A DNA stretch of 64,000 nt from Poecilobothrus nobilitatus (GCA_947095535.1 OX352774.1:177566200-177630199), one strand, 5' to 3'. Shown: positions 37,025 through 49,212, counted from the stretch's first letter. Notes: generated by a model not told the origin, from the sequence alone. Numbers and translations: made by a program.

Positions 37025-38727
37025 TACCCGTACGACCCGTTAGTATGTTCATGGCCTGTCACTCTGCTTATAATATTATTTTTTTAATTTTATTAGTATT
37101 TTAAAATAATTTGGGTGAATTTTTTATTTTCTAGAACTATGGGTTGTAAATACATTCAAACTACATGTTATACATTCTTCAAAAGCAGATTCTAACCTTC
37201 CACTTATAACTTTTCCAAATATGCTATAATTCCATTTAATACTAAACGACAAATGTATAATAATTTATACTAAGCACATATATTATATATCATTCATTGA
37301 TCAGTGACATATACGATATGTAAATAACTAGAGGGATAACTGGTAATTTTGGGGGACTGTAAGTCCAGAACCCTTTATAATTAAGAAAACCCGTTAACAC
37401 ACGTAAAAATATGTTATTGAACCTTTAATTTTCATGTCTTGCTGAAGAAAAATGTGTACAGGTGCCTAAGTTACAGGTTTCTAAAAATAGCAAATTTTCA
37501 ATTTTTGAGGCGTAATAACTCTGAAAGAGGAGTTACTATCGAAAAATTTTCTGCGGAAACTTATACCAATTCTAAAAGTTCTTTCTTGTCTCAAAATTTC
37601 AGGATTTCTTGTCTCAAGATTTCAAATCTCAAAGCGTGCCGGAGTTATGAAAAAAGAAATATCATGCAAAATTTGCATTTAACATAATGGTAAATTTAAA
37701 CAGTAAATTACAAAGTATTGCATAATTTTGATATTGTTTTGTAGAGGCAAGAAAATTTCCGGTCTTCTAGTGGTTTTAGATTGTTAAACTACTATGCAGA
37801 GCCTGAGATATATACATATGAAAATAGCGCTTTTTTGCAAATTTAGGAGGCTGTAACTTAGAAACGCTATACAAATAAAAGAAACCATTAACACACATAA
37901 AAATATATTACTGGAGCTTTAATTTTTTTGTCTTACCGAAGAAAAATGTATACAGGTGCCTAAGTTAAAGGTGTTTAAATTTTCAATTTTTGAGCCCTAA
38001 TAGCTCATAAACAGGGGGAGTGGTCCAAAAAAAATTTCTAAACAAACTTATACTAATTCTAAAGTTCTTTCTGCCTTCAAAATTTCAAGTCCCTATATGA
38101 AAGCGTTCCGGAGTTATGAGGGTAGCAAAATGTTGCAAAATTTGATTTTCACATAACGGTAAATTTAAGTACTTAAAAAAATTATATTATTTTGATACTA
38201 ATTTACAAATTTAAAAAAAATACCTGTTGAATGACATTTTCTGATTGAAAAAATCTTAAGAAGAACATAAAGCATATGAATTTAAAAATAGGTCTTTTTA
38301 AAAGTTTGAGGGGCTGTAGCTCCGTAACGGGTGGGGCTACTGAAAAAAGTTGTTAAAAATAAAATTAATATTTTTATGATATCTATCAGCATATACAATA
38401 TCATGTCTCTATTTCAAAAAAAATGTGGGGGTCTAAAAGTTAGATGTTCGAGAGCTACCCGAAGTTTTTGGTCGGATCTCAACCAAAAAAAAATAGGGAA
38501 CTTATGAATTATTGTAAGAATATTTTGTGTTCATTTCAAGACTCTAGCTTTCTTAGTTTTTGAGTTATCTTGCTGACGGACAGACGGACGGACGGACAAA
38601 GCTCAATCGACTCAATTTTTTTCTGATCCGATCCATACCTTTGAAGGTATATCTAGCTAGCTTATTTCGAGGTACAAACGGAGGAGCAATTTTAATATAC
38701 CCGATCCTTATCGTACGGGCATAGTAA
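37025..38727 (+). repeat. Composite ATACCCGTACGA repeat with nested hairpin-family units
   Basis: The outer ends, ATACCCGTACGACC (37026) and TCGTACGGGCAT (about 38707), are inverted relative to each other. From about 37330 there are two ~470-bp units of the family seen at 47480: 'ccggagttatgaaaaaag' at about 37639 and 'ccggagttatgag' at about 38109. A third partial unit contains 'ggggctgtagctccgtaacgg'. The right end differs from the hairpin family: 'gacggacagacggacggacg', 'aaagctcaatcgactcaat', 'ctgatccgatccatacc' and 'tatctagct'. The 82-codon frame at 37439-37687 lies inside the repeat and is not a gene. Confidence 0.6.
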
Positions 38728-38999
38728 ATGACAACACAAAAATAAATGTCATTTTTATACTTCTAAAAGTTTTCATTATGACAGCAATTTTTGTACACGG
38801 CGCAAATCGAAATAAATTGGCGTAAAAAACTTTGATTATATTTGCACAATAAATTAAAGTTTGAAAGACATTCGGTATTTTTGTAGAAATATTTTTATTT
38901 TAAATGATAACTAAGCGATGCTTATCTTTGAATCATAAAAACAAATCTACGCGCCACACAATGCGCATTGAGTCACTACCTTTAGCATTATGACACGTG

Positions 39000-39123
39000 T
39001 AAAAGGTAAATTGCTTACAATACAATACAATAAGGTTCAGAAAAGTGATTACAGTTCAAGATACAAGGTAGTTCAATAGTTAATTCAGCGTCATTCGATA
39101 AAACTCCTCTAATTTGACATTTT
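39000..39123 (+). repeat. ~120-bp dispersed repeat, copy 1
   Basis: 'aaaaggtaaattgcttacaa' to 'tcattcgataaaactcctct' is nearly identical to 40852-40968, with only a few differences seen. Confidence 0.85.
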
Positions 39124-39863
39124 AATTTTTTAATTTCCCCCAATTAAAACACAAACAACTAAATTAATTGTCATGTAAAAGTGTTTGAAAAGTATTTGAT
39201 TTAAAACGCACATAATATGAAAGAATTGATTTATTAATGTTTTATGTTAATTCAATTAAACCAATTAAATTAATAATTAATACTTGAAATCTATAGTTAT
39301 AAAATTAATTAAAAAACTTTTTTCAAATCTCTTATTAAAAATTAAAATGGAAAAATTATCATATAAAATACATCAGCAATTTTTTTCAATTATTAATTCA
39401 ATGATGACACTTAATAATCTCTTAAAAGATCGATGACACTTTTGAATTATAACAAAAAAAAAAAAAAATTAATATTTTCAAATATTATTGAAAAAAAAAA
39501 TATATATACTGATACTGACATAAATCACAATTTAAGCCGCTCTAATATAAATGAAAATGCTAAATGAAAATGATGAAAAAAGAAAATGCAAAAATTAAAA
39601 TTCAAAATTTTACACTTATTTAAGATTAAAATAAAACGAAAAAAAAAAAAAACTTAGAAAACAGAAAGCTCATTAATTTGTATGTCAAAAGGTTCTTAAT
39701 ACGTTATTTGTTTTGTTGTTTTACGTTCATTAAAAGTCTGGGTGACACCAATAACTTCATAATACCAAAATAAAATATAAAAGTTTAATGAATTGTAAAA
39801 TATAAAGAAACAAATTATTAAAATAATAATCAACATTTGACACAGATTTGATTTATATATAAC

Positions 39864-39918
39864 ACAGTTATAATATAAATACAGTTATAATATAAATACA
39901 GTTATAATATAAATACAG
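39864..39918. repeat. 17-bp tandem repeat, three units
   Basis: Three exact units of ACAGTTATAATATAAAT (39864, 39881, 39898) and the start of a fourth. Confidence 0.95.
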
Positions 39919-40477
39919 TCACAAAAACCTAATTTTAATTTTAGTTTTAATATTTTTTTAAATTTGAAGATTTAAAATTACGCAAAACAAAAATTTCAAA
40001 TAATCATATTTTATATTATTCTTACATTCCTAAGTATGGTATACTTTTCACAGGACTAACATAATTTAGATTAAGATAATACTTTAGATCAGAATCATCT
40101 TTAAAAAAAACTTTCCAGCAAATATCACAGACAAAATAAAGTAACTAAAGAAATAAGAAAATTGTTAAGAAGTCAACAGTCTAATGTCAGAAAGTGTAAC
40201 CTTGGTTATATACTTGTATGCACTAATATGATTTAAACTGTCTGCTTTAAATTTATACTTTATAGTACAAAATAATACTAAACTTTTGTAAAAATTCTAA
40301 AAAAATCTTTAAAATTCCAAAAAAAAGGGTTAAAATATAGTTTGAGATTTAAAATTTTCGAAGAGCACGAACAGCACAATTAAATAAAATCGAAAAATTA
40401 ATAGGTACGTTATGTCAAATAGGTACGTTATTTATGTCAATTTATTTATTTGGACATGTGAAATGTTCTGCCTACTT

Positions 40478-41500
40478 TCAACTCGTAAATTGTTGAAACG
40501 CAAAAAAAAATGAATCAAATTTTGCATGTCTTAAAAGATTTTCTTCTCCGTTGAAATTATTATAATTATAATTTCTTATACATAAAATTATAAATAAAAT
40601 TTTAATAAAAGAAATCACTTTGTCGAGATAACTCAATGACGTTTGTGGTGAACCAGCCGAAATGTCCGAAATATACTCTATCTTATGTCGAATGTATGCT
40701 TTATGGATATCAGACAGATCTCTAGGAGCAAAATAAACTGTACAACGAAAAAGGAAACCCAAACATTTCGCAGCATTCTTAGCTACATCAAAAATATTTG
40801 CAACATTTTTTCATTTAGTTGTATACTTAAAATCTTAAGTATTTCAGACAGTAAAAGGTAAATTGCTTACAATACAATACAATAAGATTCAGAAAAGTGA
40901 TTACAGTTCAAGATACAAGGTAGTTCAATAGTTAATTCAGTGTCATTCGATAAAACTTTTCTAATTTAACATTTCGCAGCATTCTTAGCTACATCAAAAA
41001 TATTTGCAACATTTTTTCATTTACCTGTATACCTAAAATATTAAGTATTTCAGACAGTTGTATAATTTCTTCTTGAAATTTCAGGATTAGATCAACGTTA
41101 ATTTCTTTTGCAAGAAAATACACAACTTTGAGTTTTAGAAGTATTGCACTCATCTCTGCCAATTGCAACAGCTAATTTGACTAAACTGTAGTTGACCAAG
41201 CTAGTCCTCACACTTCTCTTTAAAATGGTTGTGGCTGGGTAATAAATGGTAAAAAATCATAGAATGTTACCAAAATGTTGCGAATCTGCGAAACTATATA
41301 ATAGAATACGACTAGAGTAGATATAGTAAGTCAATAATAAAAATCAAGAAAAAAGTTGGTGATAGAGCCATTGTGGGACACTAGCATTAATTTAGAAGAT
41401 GTCAGACATAAAACTGTCGACAAGGAGGCGAATACTACGATTTGAAAGAAAATTCTCAGTTCAATTGCAATCGATAAACCTATTTGATAAATTTATCACT
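40478..41500 (-). pseudogene. LINE reverse transcriptase fragment with internal duplication
   Basis: Minus-strand blocks in order: 'FLSNRSIRLLVD' (RT region before motif B), 'INASVPQW' (a mutated 'INAGVPQG' motif), 'YSFADS' (motif C with the second catalytic Asp gone), 'NTSKTQSCVFS', 'FQEEIIQLSEILNILGIQ', 'NIFDVAKNAAKCLGFLFRC', 'PRDLSDIHKAYIRHKIEY', 'SAGSPQTSLSYLDKV'. This is the RT-to-C-terminus region of an arthropod non-LTR element (jockey/CR1-like). A ~95-bp piece encoding the 'LSEIL...DVAKNAAK' part is present twice (40765-40851 and 40969-41057) with the 117-bp dispersed repeat 40852-40968 between. The 94-codon frame at 40478-40762 is the C-terminal part. Frameshifts and the lost Asp make it inactive. 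Confidence 0.85.
40852..40968 (+). repeat. ~120-bp dispersed repeat, copy 2, inside the LINE
   Basis: Near-identical to 39000-39123. It lies between two copies of the same LINE segment, so it was part of the tandem duplication or arrived with it. Confidence 0.85.
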
Positions 41501-41883
41501 AAAACTGTCGTTATATTCTGAAATTAAAATAAAATTCGAATGCATAAGCAAATGAGAAAAATAGAATTTTTATATGAAAAATAACTGCGCAATTTTTTCA
41601 CAAATTCACGAACTAAATAAAAGTATTGTATGAAATTAAAAATGTATAACATTTTACGTGACTAAACAACTGGTAGGAGATAGATGAGAATTAAATTCTT
41701 AAGTGAAAATTTTCAATTCATACATTCTGACAGTACATTCTGAGAAGAGCAATTAAATGAGAAAAGAAATTCAGAATAAAAAAATTTGTTTTTAAAGTTT
41801 GTTTTTAATTAAACAATTCAATCATACTAAAAAATTATTATTACATTATATGCTTAAATTTAAATTTTTATTTATTTACAAAA

Positions 41884-42856
41884 ATTTGGGGTCTTAATTC
41901 ATAACGAATTAATATCCCAAAACAAAAGTGAATTAAAGCCTCACAGAAGTGAAGTAAAACCCCAAACAAAAATGAATTAACACTTTAACCAATTTTTCAT
42001 TAATTTGGGGCTTTATGTCATTGTGAAATAACACCCCAAAACTACTAATAATTTGTATTATATTTTTATATTTTTTATTATTTTATTACTTAATAAAAAA
42101 AAGTCTATTCTATAATATACAAAATATATATAAAAAGATGATCAAAAAACAAAATCACATTCTATTTAAAATAATAACAAAAAACAAAGAAGTTGCTGAT
42201 ATTTGGAGTTTGCATGGACATACCTTAGTATTGATTTTAGAGTTGGATTTCAAATCAGAGTTATTCGCTTTTTCCAGAATATTTATGCGAGATTCTAAAT
42301 TTGGAGGGATTTTAGAGTTCTACATACATCTATACAACTATATAATAAACATTCTGGAAAAAGCGTAAAACCATGATTTTGAATTTAACTCTAAACTCTC
42401 TCCTAATTCAAAATCCCATATATTCTGGAAAAATAGAATATACTTCTTTTTCCAGAAATTTTACAAAGCACTTCAACATTTTTGTTAACACTTCTCGAAA
42501 AAGTGAATATATCTTAGGGAAAATTAATTAATTATATTCATTAATTTACAAATTTACAAAAAAATAAAACGAAATGACCACGAACGGACATGCCTAACGC
42601 AGCGATGTTGTCGCGATCTATCGTCTATTCAGAGTTCTCCAAATCAAAGTTATATACGCTTTAAAATAAAAAAATTTCCACCAATACTTATTTTTGGCAT
42701 TTTATTTCATTTAAATTTTTCGGGTGTTATTTCATTATGTCATAGAGCCCCAAAAAACATGAAATAAAGCCTCAAATAATGAAATAAGACCCCAAATAAT
42801 TCATTGGAAATAAAGTCCCAAATTTCCATAAAAATTTACAAAATTTCTTTACAAAA
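41884..42856. mobile_element. Foldback-like element with repeat-rich inverted arms
   Basis: The left arm (41884-42056) and the right arm (about 42688-42856) are inverted relative to each other. Each is made of short units of the form 'ggggtcttaattca' or its complement ('gaattaaaacccca'-like), so 'aaatttggggtcttaattc' at the left end mirrors 'gaaataaagtcccaaattt' at the right. The centre holds another inverted pair, 'tcgctttttccagaata' (near 42267) and 'cattctggaaaaagcgt' (near 42350). The 76-codon frame 42138-42368 has no recognisable domain. Arms of tandem sub-repeats are typical of foldback-type DNA transposons; the class assignment is inference. Confidence 0.6.
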
Positions 42857-42889
42857 CATCATTTGAAATGGGGCTATGAAATTTTAACG

Positions 42890-43922
42890 ATGCATAAGTT
42901 TCATTAAAAAAATTAATATTACGAAACCACCCTTTTTTGTTATCCAACCCATTACGGAACTGCAACGCCTTAAAATTAGAAAAAGTCATGTTTTCAAATA
43001 TTTATATCTCAAATGCTGCATTTTTCAATCTAAAAACATAAAAAGAGAGGAAATATACAGTTTACAATAATTTAAGGTTTAGAAATCGATATAAAAATTA
43101 TGTAATTCTTTGCAATTTCCATCATATGTAAACCATCAAATGTTGCATAATTTTAGTTTCCCCATTTAACATATAAACGCTTTTAGTTATATAGTTAGTT
43201 TTAGTTATAACCTTTAAATTTTTAAAGGAACAAGACATTTGAGATTAATATTATAGGTTTCCTCAAAAAACATTGTTGTATTTCCCCAGATTTCAGATCT
43301 ATAATAAGGGGACAAAAATTGAAAATTCTCATAACATAAACATATTTCCAAAATTTGTCGTAAGTAACGCATAATAATTAAAGTACCAATATTATATTGT
43401 TATATGGGTTTTGTTTATGAAAACAGGGAATCTGTGACTCAAATTTTCAATTTAATCGTAAGTAGGAAAGGACATTCGCAGAAAAGTGATGGAGAGTCTC
43501 TTCCTACCTTTCTTCCTTCTTGCAAATTCTACACTGAAAATTCACTGCAAATTGTTGTAAAGACTGTAAATTCTGCCTGCATGAATTTCTACCGAACGGT
43601 ATCTCAATATTATATCGGTAAGTATTTACCCGCATGTAGATCTTTTGTTCTTTTTTCTTTAAAAATAGCCCAATCTTTCCTGATGTATTTCCTCATTTGC
43701 CCTATATGTATTTTGATAGTAATAGAAAATTTGAGCAGTATCTTCACAGCTTTTAGACAAATACATACCATTTTGTTTCAGAGTACTGTTCAGCCTCTTG
43801 TCTTACTAATTTGCTTGCACGTTCGTAATCTTAAATGCTACTTAAATATAATTTTAAAATGTATTATATTGTCCTTTTAAAAATGTACGTCTTTAAAAAC
43901 TTTTAAAGTTCTGCCTTCCTTG
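42890..43922 (-). repeat. Hairpin-family repeat (minus), carrying a LINE remnant
   Basis: The right end 'tccttttaaaaatgtacgtc' to 'ttctgccttccttg' and the left part 'cccattacggaactgcaacg', 'tcatgttttcaaatatttat' are complements of the start and end parts of the 47480-49266 element. The middle (about 43400-43850) is unrelated and encodes a LINE tail, so this copy probably received an insertion. The terminal hairpin end is not recognisable. Confidence 0.5.
43400..43850 (-). pseudogene. LINE 3' end: RNase H tail and zinc-knuckle remnant
   Basis: On the minus strand 'NVQANKLVRQEAEQYSETKW' resembles the 'GNExADELARxGA' block at the end of LINE-encoded RNase H domains. Further on 'FQCRIC', 'EETLHH' and, one frame over, 'FCECPFLLTIKLK' match the 'CRxCxxxxEExxHxxCxCPxxxxxRxxxLG' knuckle that ends many R1/I/jockey-type ORF2 proteins. 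Frameshifts and stops interrupt it. The 158-codon plus-strand frame at 43404-43880, the second longest in the window, is the antisense of this remnant and is not a separate gene. Confidence 0.55.
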
Positions 43923-43999
43923 TTGCAAATTAAAGATGATAATAATTGATAATAATTGATAATTGATAGATAATAATATTTGTCTAGTAATTTTTATAA

Positions 44000-45365
44000 A
44001 CCTTTTACAATGTTTTTTGTTTTCTTAGAAAATTCCTTTAAAAAAGTTCTCTAAATGAACTAACTCGAATCACTAACTAAATCACTCAATATTAAAAATT
44101 TTTATACTAAAATATTAATTAATATTAAATTTTTTATTTACATTTAAATCCTGTAGTGTTTAAAATTTCGCAGAAGAAAATTAGAAACTTTAAGTATAAT
44201 TTTCAGAGTATTAATTCATAGATTATTCATTGTTCTTTTTTTCGAATACTACTTTATTGTTGTAAATCCTTTTTCATGAATATTCTTATAAACATTTGAC
44301 AACATGTAGTTCTCATACATTACAAGTAGAGCGTACACGGAATAAAATTCACACATTTTAAATTACATAATTGTAAAATTGTAATAAACTTGAACGAAAA
44401 GAAAAGTTTTAAACACTAAGAACATAAAAAAAAAAATAAAATAAAAACTTGTAAAGTAATAGTAAAACTATTTAATTTCAACAATTTCTATCCTTTCCAT
44501 TCTACATTTCTAATTTTTGATATTATTATTATGTATACAAAACGTATCCTTAATATCCCCTTAAATTTTTCACTTTAAATTTTTGAAATAAAAATTTAAT
44601 GCGAAAAGCTTTTTCTCTATTTTTCTCTATATTTTGTTTACATTTTCTTTTCGTATTTTTCTCAAAATTTTTCTGTATGATACACTCTAATTTTCATGAA
44701 TTACCAAATTACCAAAAATGAAATTTTCTGTTTTTATCATTCATTTTCATTCTAATCTGCATATACCATCCAACACATTGCCTAGTATTATGCAATATTT
44801 TTCTATTTTGTTTTTTTTTTTAAAGTACTTTGATTTTGATTTTTTTCTTTCAAGGACTTGACCCATCTTTTTTCGGTCATTCTATTTTATATATTTACAA
44901 ATATTATATGTATATAGATATATTTAAAAAAAAAAAGTAGTGTATACACAAATGATAATACAAGGATATTTGATTTTCTTTACAAAAACAAATAAAAAAA
45001 AAAAAAAAGTTTTTTTTTTCTTTTTTTTTTGCATAAATGTATTTTTCCAAGGTTGAATATAAATATAAAATACATATATCCTATATATACGTAATTTATA
45101 TTTTAAATATTAATGTTATTTAAATGCATGTTTTACTCATGTGAATTGAAAATGCTTTTAAAAAACTCTTATTAAAACGATTACGGCTAGAAAAAAGAAA
45201 AATAAATAGTAATTTAGTGATTTGTACTTATACTTTAAAAATGTAATACAAGAACATAAATTAAAATAAGTATTTAAATAACAATGTAATATTAAATAAC
45301 AAAAAATATTGATTTTTGCGCTATTATCGTCATATTTTTATCTCAAAATACTATTCTCTACAGTC
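44000..45365. other. AT-rich DNA without recognised genes
   Basis: Homopolymer runs. No repeat family, RNA gene or protein similarity seen. Confidence 0.5.
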
Positions 45366-45373
45366 AACAGAGT

Positions 45374-45591
45374 CCTGGGGTCTCGATGGCCTAATGGGTA
45401 AGAGCGTATGCAATACACTTTCGAATACACACTTGAGGGACTGAGGATTCGAAACTCACATATGTCGTAATAATAATTCCCCCTTACGATATTTACAGCC
45501 ACGCCTTATAAAAGGAAAGGCGTGTAAAGACGCCTGTGTAATTTTCTTATCACATTTTTTTGGCAGGGGAATACACTAAAAAAAAAAAAAA
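45374..45591 (+). mobile_element. SINE-1, tRNA-derived, plus copy
   Basis: Head with A-box 'tggcctaatgggtaagag' (45387-45404) and B-box 'aggattcgaaact' (45443-45455). The body follows ('cccccttacgatatttacag', 'ccacgcctta', 'aaaggaaaggcgtgt'), then 'cacattttttt', 'ggcaggggaatacact' and poly(A). A ~15-bp stretch ('aaggcgtgtaaagacgcc') is expanded relative to the 30148 copy. Confidence 0.85.
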
Positions 45592-46302
45592 CACACACAA
45601 TCCTGTTAAAAAGGCTTCTGCTTTTTTACTATTCATTAATAAATGTGGAATCTTATTATGGAGCTTCTTTTTAGTCATAGAATATTTTTTTAATTTATAT
45701 TATTAATAAAACTTCAGACAACAAAATCAGTTTGTCTTGGTTTCTCCTAAAATTGTTGGGATAAGTTTTCTTCTTTTTTTGTTATAATTTTAAATATTCT
45801 TAACAAACAGTCGATATTAATATAAATAGTTTATTTGCTTAAAAAATGTATAAAATATCCTTAAAATGTTATCAGATTTTTTTTTTCATTTTTGTTTTTT
45901 TTTTTTTTTAGTTTTTAGTAAATGAACAGCAAGGATTATAGAAATGTTGAAATTTAATTACTTTTGTGCAATTTTACAGCTTTCGTAATTTTGTAAGGTT
46001 GAGGTTTTTTATTTTATTTATTTTGACGAGAAAATGTAAAAAATCCTTGACATTTGTAAAAAAATAACAAAAAATTAAATTAAATTAAAAGATTTACAAC
46101 CTTGTAAAACAAATACATATTTAAAACAGTTTATAACGAGTATACTTGTGCCTGTTGATTTTTTACGAACTCAAAACAAATTATATTATCCATTTTAAAA
46201 ATAAATGGATAATTTGGAAACTTAGAAAGACCATGTTGAATTAATAAAATTGCAACAACAAGTTTTACATGTTTAAAATTTTATTAAATTTTATACTGTT
46301 GT

Positions 46303-47439
46303 CATGGAAAAATTCAATAAAATCAAATACAGATGTGATTCAAAACAGCCTTGGAAATCCTAATGAAAATTTGGAAAGTGAAGATGAAAACACAGATGTA
46401 CGAATAATAAAATTACCACCAATGATTTCAAACGGGTTTAGTTAGTTCACTGAACTATAAGCAGCGTCTATATTTATCACACATACTACACAAAATCAAC
46501 AAACAAAATATATTTCATGAATTTCTTGGTGGAGGAGCTGGATTTGGAAAAAGCAGACTGATAAAAGTAATTTATCAATCTATAACAAAAAGATTTAACG
46601 TAATACCAGAGAATAATTTAAATTTACCAAAGATTATGTGCTCTGACTGGAAAAGCCGCTTTTGGTATAGGTGGTTCACCTCTTCATTCTTCATTTTCAT
46701 TCCAAACGAATCTACATATAGTGAAAGAATTCGACCGTTAAATAATGATAACTGCTAAATAATGATATTTTCAGCTAATGGTGCAGATCCATATTACGTT
46801 ATTACAGAATCGCCTTTGTGGAATTTTTTTAAAATTCCTTGATTTCACAATATATAGAAATAAAGTTGATTATAATAGTTGAAATATCCATGGTAGTAGG
46901 GAATATGTTTTCTCATCTTGACTTTTGTCTAAAGAAAATATTTAAAACCATTAAACCCTTCGGAAGAATATCTATTGTTTTGTTGGACGATTTAAGACAA
47001 CCAGTTCCCGTTGATGATAAATGGATATTTTCAGCTAATACTGCAGATCCGTATCATCTTATTACAATGGAATTTTTTCAAATTTTATGTATTAACTGAA
47101 ATAACGAGGATAAGAGAAGATAAATCTTTTTCTGAAGCATTAAACAAAATTACAACAGGTAACATGACAACTACTGACATCGACTGCTTAAAGCAAAGGA
47201 TCATAAAAAATATAAACGATGTTTCTCAAGAAGTTATTTAGCTATTTTATACAAACAAAGAAGCCAACAATTTTAATGAATATAAATTTTCTGAAATTCA
47301 GCAAGAGAGCGTGTCATCATTAGCTAAACATAACATCAGGTCAGATTCTTTCTCACAACGAAGTAAAGAAAAAAATAAAGGTACAATCAAAAAATTTAAA
47401 TTTGCTAAAACTCAAAGTTTGAACTCTAAAAAATGTTAA
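46303..47439 (+). pseudogene. PIF1-like DNA helicase pseudogene
   Basis: Superfamily 1 (PIF1/RecD-type) helicases unwind DNA 5'-to-3' using ATP. Seen in order: linker 'PPMISNG', 'SSLNYKQRLYLSHIL' (Q-motif region), Walker A 'GGGAGFGKS' (46528-46554), motif Ia 'LCALTGKAAFGIGG' with 'HSSFSF' one frame over, a displaced block 'IFSANGADPYYVITESPLW' (about 46766-46825), degenerate Walker B 'LIIIVEISMV' (the family has DEISM; the Asp is Val here), 'NMFSHLDFCLKKIFKT' with 'KPFG', 'VLLDDLRQPVPV' (family GDxxQLPPV), 'KWIFSANTADPYHLI', then 'FYVLTEITRIREDKSFSEAL', 'DIDCLKQRI', 'LFYTNKEANNFNEYK' and a stop at 47437-47439. At least three frameshifts, in-frame stops and the lost Walker B Asp make it inactive. 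Such genes come from Helitrons or from host-like PIF1 families in arthropods; no Rep domain is visible here. Confidence 0.88.
46757..46840 (+). repeat. Displaced duplicate of a helicase segment
   Basis: 'gatattttcagctaatggtg' and 'cagatccatattacgttatt' closely match 'gatattttcagctaatactg' and 'cagatccgtatcatcttatt' at 47026-47065, which is the natural position after 'LRQ...DDKW'. The upstream copy keeps 'ESPLWNFF', which the downstream copy has lost by a short deletion. Confidence 0.8.
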
Positions 47440-49189
47440 ATTATTAAGGTGGTTAATTTTTAATTAAATAAATAAATAAACAAGGTAGAATGTAAACCAA
47501 CGGTTTTTAAAAGCGCACATTTCCAAAACTCAATACAAACTGTTTAGAAGTGTGACTTACACAAAAATTTGAAAATTTCATGTAATAAGAAAAAACTTGA
47601 AAATAGGACATTTTTGAGATTTTGAGGGGCCGTAAGTCCGGAATCCTATATAACTAAGAAAAGCTGTTAACACACGTAAAAATATATTATTGAAGCTTTA
47701 ATTTTTATGTCTTGCCGAAGAAAAATTTTTACAGGTGCCTAAGTTACAGGTGTCTAAAAATAGCAAATTTTCAATTTTTCAGGCGTAATAACTCTTAAAG
47801 AGGGGGCGCTACCAAAAAATTTTCTGAGGAAACTTATACTAATTCTAAAAGTTCTTTCTTGTCTCAAAATTTCAGGTTCCTATCTAAAGGGGTACCGGAG
47901 TTATGAAAAAAGAAATTTCATGCAAAATGTGGTTTTCACATAACGGTAAATTTAAAACGTAAATTACAAAATATTACATAATTTTGATATTGTTTTATAT
48001 AGATAATAAAATTTTCGATCTTCTACCGGTTTTAGATTGCAAAACTATTACGCAAAGCCCGAGATATATACATCTGAAAATGGGGCTTTTTTACAATTTT
48101 GAAGAGCTGCAGCTTTGGAACTCTTTACAACTAAAATAAACCTTTCACACACGTAAAAATATATTATTGTAGCTTTAATTTTCATGTCTTGCCGAAGCAA
48201 AATTTTTACAGGTGCCTAAGTTACAGGTGTCTAAAAATAGCAAATTTTAAATTTTTGAGGCGTAATAACTCTTAAAGCGGGGGCGTTACCAAAAAATTTT
48301 CTGAGGAAACTTATACTAATTCTAAAAGTTCTTTCTTGTCTCAAAATTTCAGGTTCCTATCTAAAGGGGTGCCGGAGTTATGAAAAAAGAAATTTCATGC
48401 AAAATGTGGTTTTCACATAACGGTAAATTTAAAACGTAAATTACAAAATATTACATAATTTTGATATTGTTTTATATAGATAATAAAATTTTCGATCTTC
48501 TACCGGTTTTATATTGCAAAACTATTACGCAGAGCCCGAGATATATACATCTGAAAATGGGGCTTTTTTACAATTTTGAAGAGCTGCAACTTTGGAACCC
48601 TTTACAACTAAAATAAACCTTTCACACACGTAAAAATATATTATTGTAGCTTTAATTTTTACATCTTGCAGAAGTAAAATGTGTGCAGGTTCCTAAGTTA
48701 CAGGTGTTTAAAAATAGCAAATTTTCAATTTTTAAGCCCTAATAGCTCATAAACAGGGGATGGTCCGAAAAAATTTTCTGAGCAAACTTATACTGATTCT
48801 AAAAGTTCTTTCTTGCCTCAAAATTTCAAGCTTCTATCTAGAAGCGTGCCGGAGTTATGAAAGTAGAAAAATCATGCAAAATTTAGTTTTCACATAACGG
48901 TAAATTTAAATACTAAATTTAAAAAAATTGTATAATTTTGATATAAATTTACAAAGTTAAAAGAAATACCTGTCGAATGACGTTTTCAGATTGAAAAAAT
49001 CTTAATCAGAACATAAGATATATGCATTTAAAAATAGGGCTTTTTCAAAGTTTGAGGGGGTGTAGCTCCGTAATGGGGGGGGCTACATGAAAAAGTTGTT
49101 CCACAAAATTATTTTTTTTATGAGACCTACCTATGGTTAAAATTTTTTTTCTCTATCTTCAACGGTGTAGAAGTTTTGTAAACAGACGG

Positions 49190-49212
49190 ACGGACGGACG
49201 GACGGACGGACA
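49190..49212. repeat. (GGAC)n microsatellite
   Basis: About five GGAC units within the 3' part of the hairpin-ended repeat; also at 52199-52221. Shorter versions occur at 38576-38597. Confidence 0.9.

Larger units (their letters stand above)
38730..40470. other. AT-rich DNA with small repeats
   Basis: No coding signal apart from the small repeats listed separately. A cluster of CG-containing sequence near 38945 ('acgcgccacacaatgcgcat') is unexplained. Confidence 0.5.

Noticed and set aside
37439..37687. 82-codon frame as a gene
   Set aside because: Lies within the ~470-bp repeat units, whose other copies do not preserve the frame.
42138..42368. 76-codon frame as a transposase of the foldback element
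   Set aside because: No DDE or other motif seen; it overlaps the inverted central motif and looks accidental.
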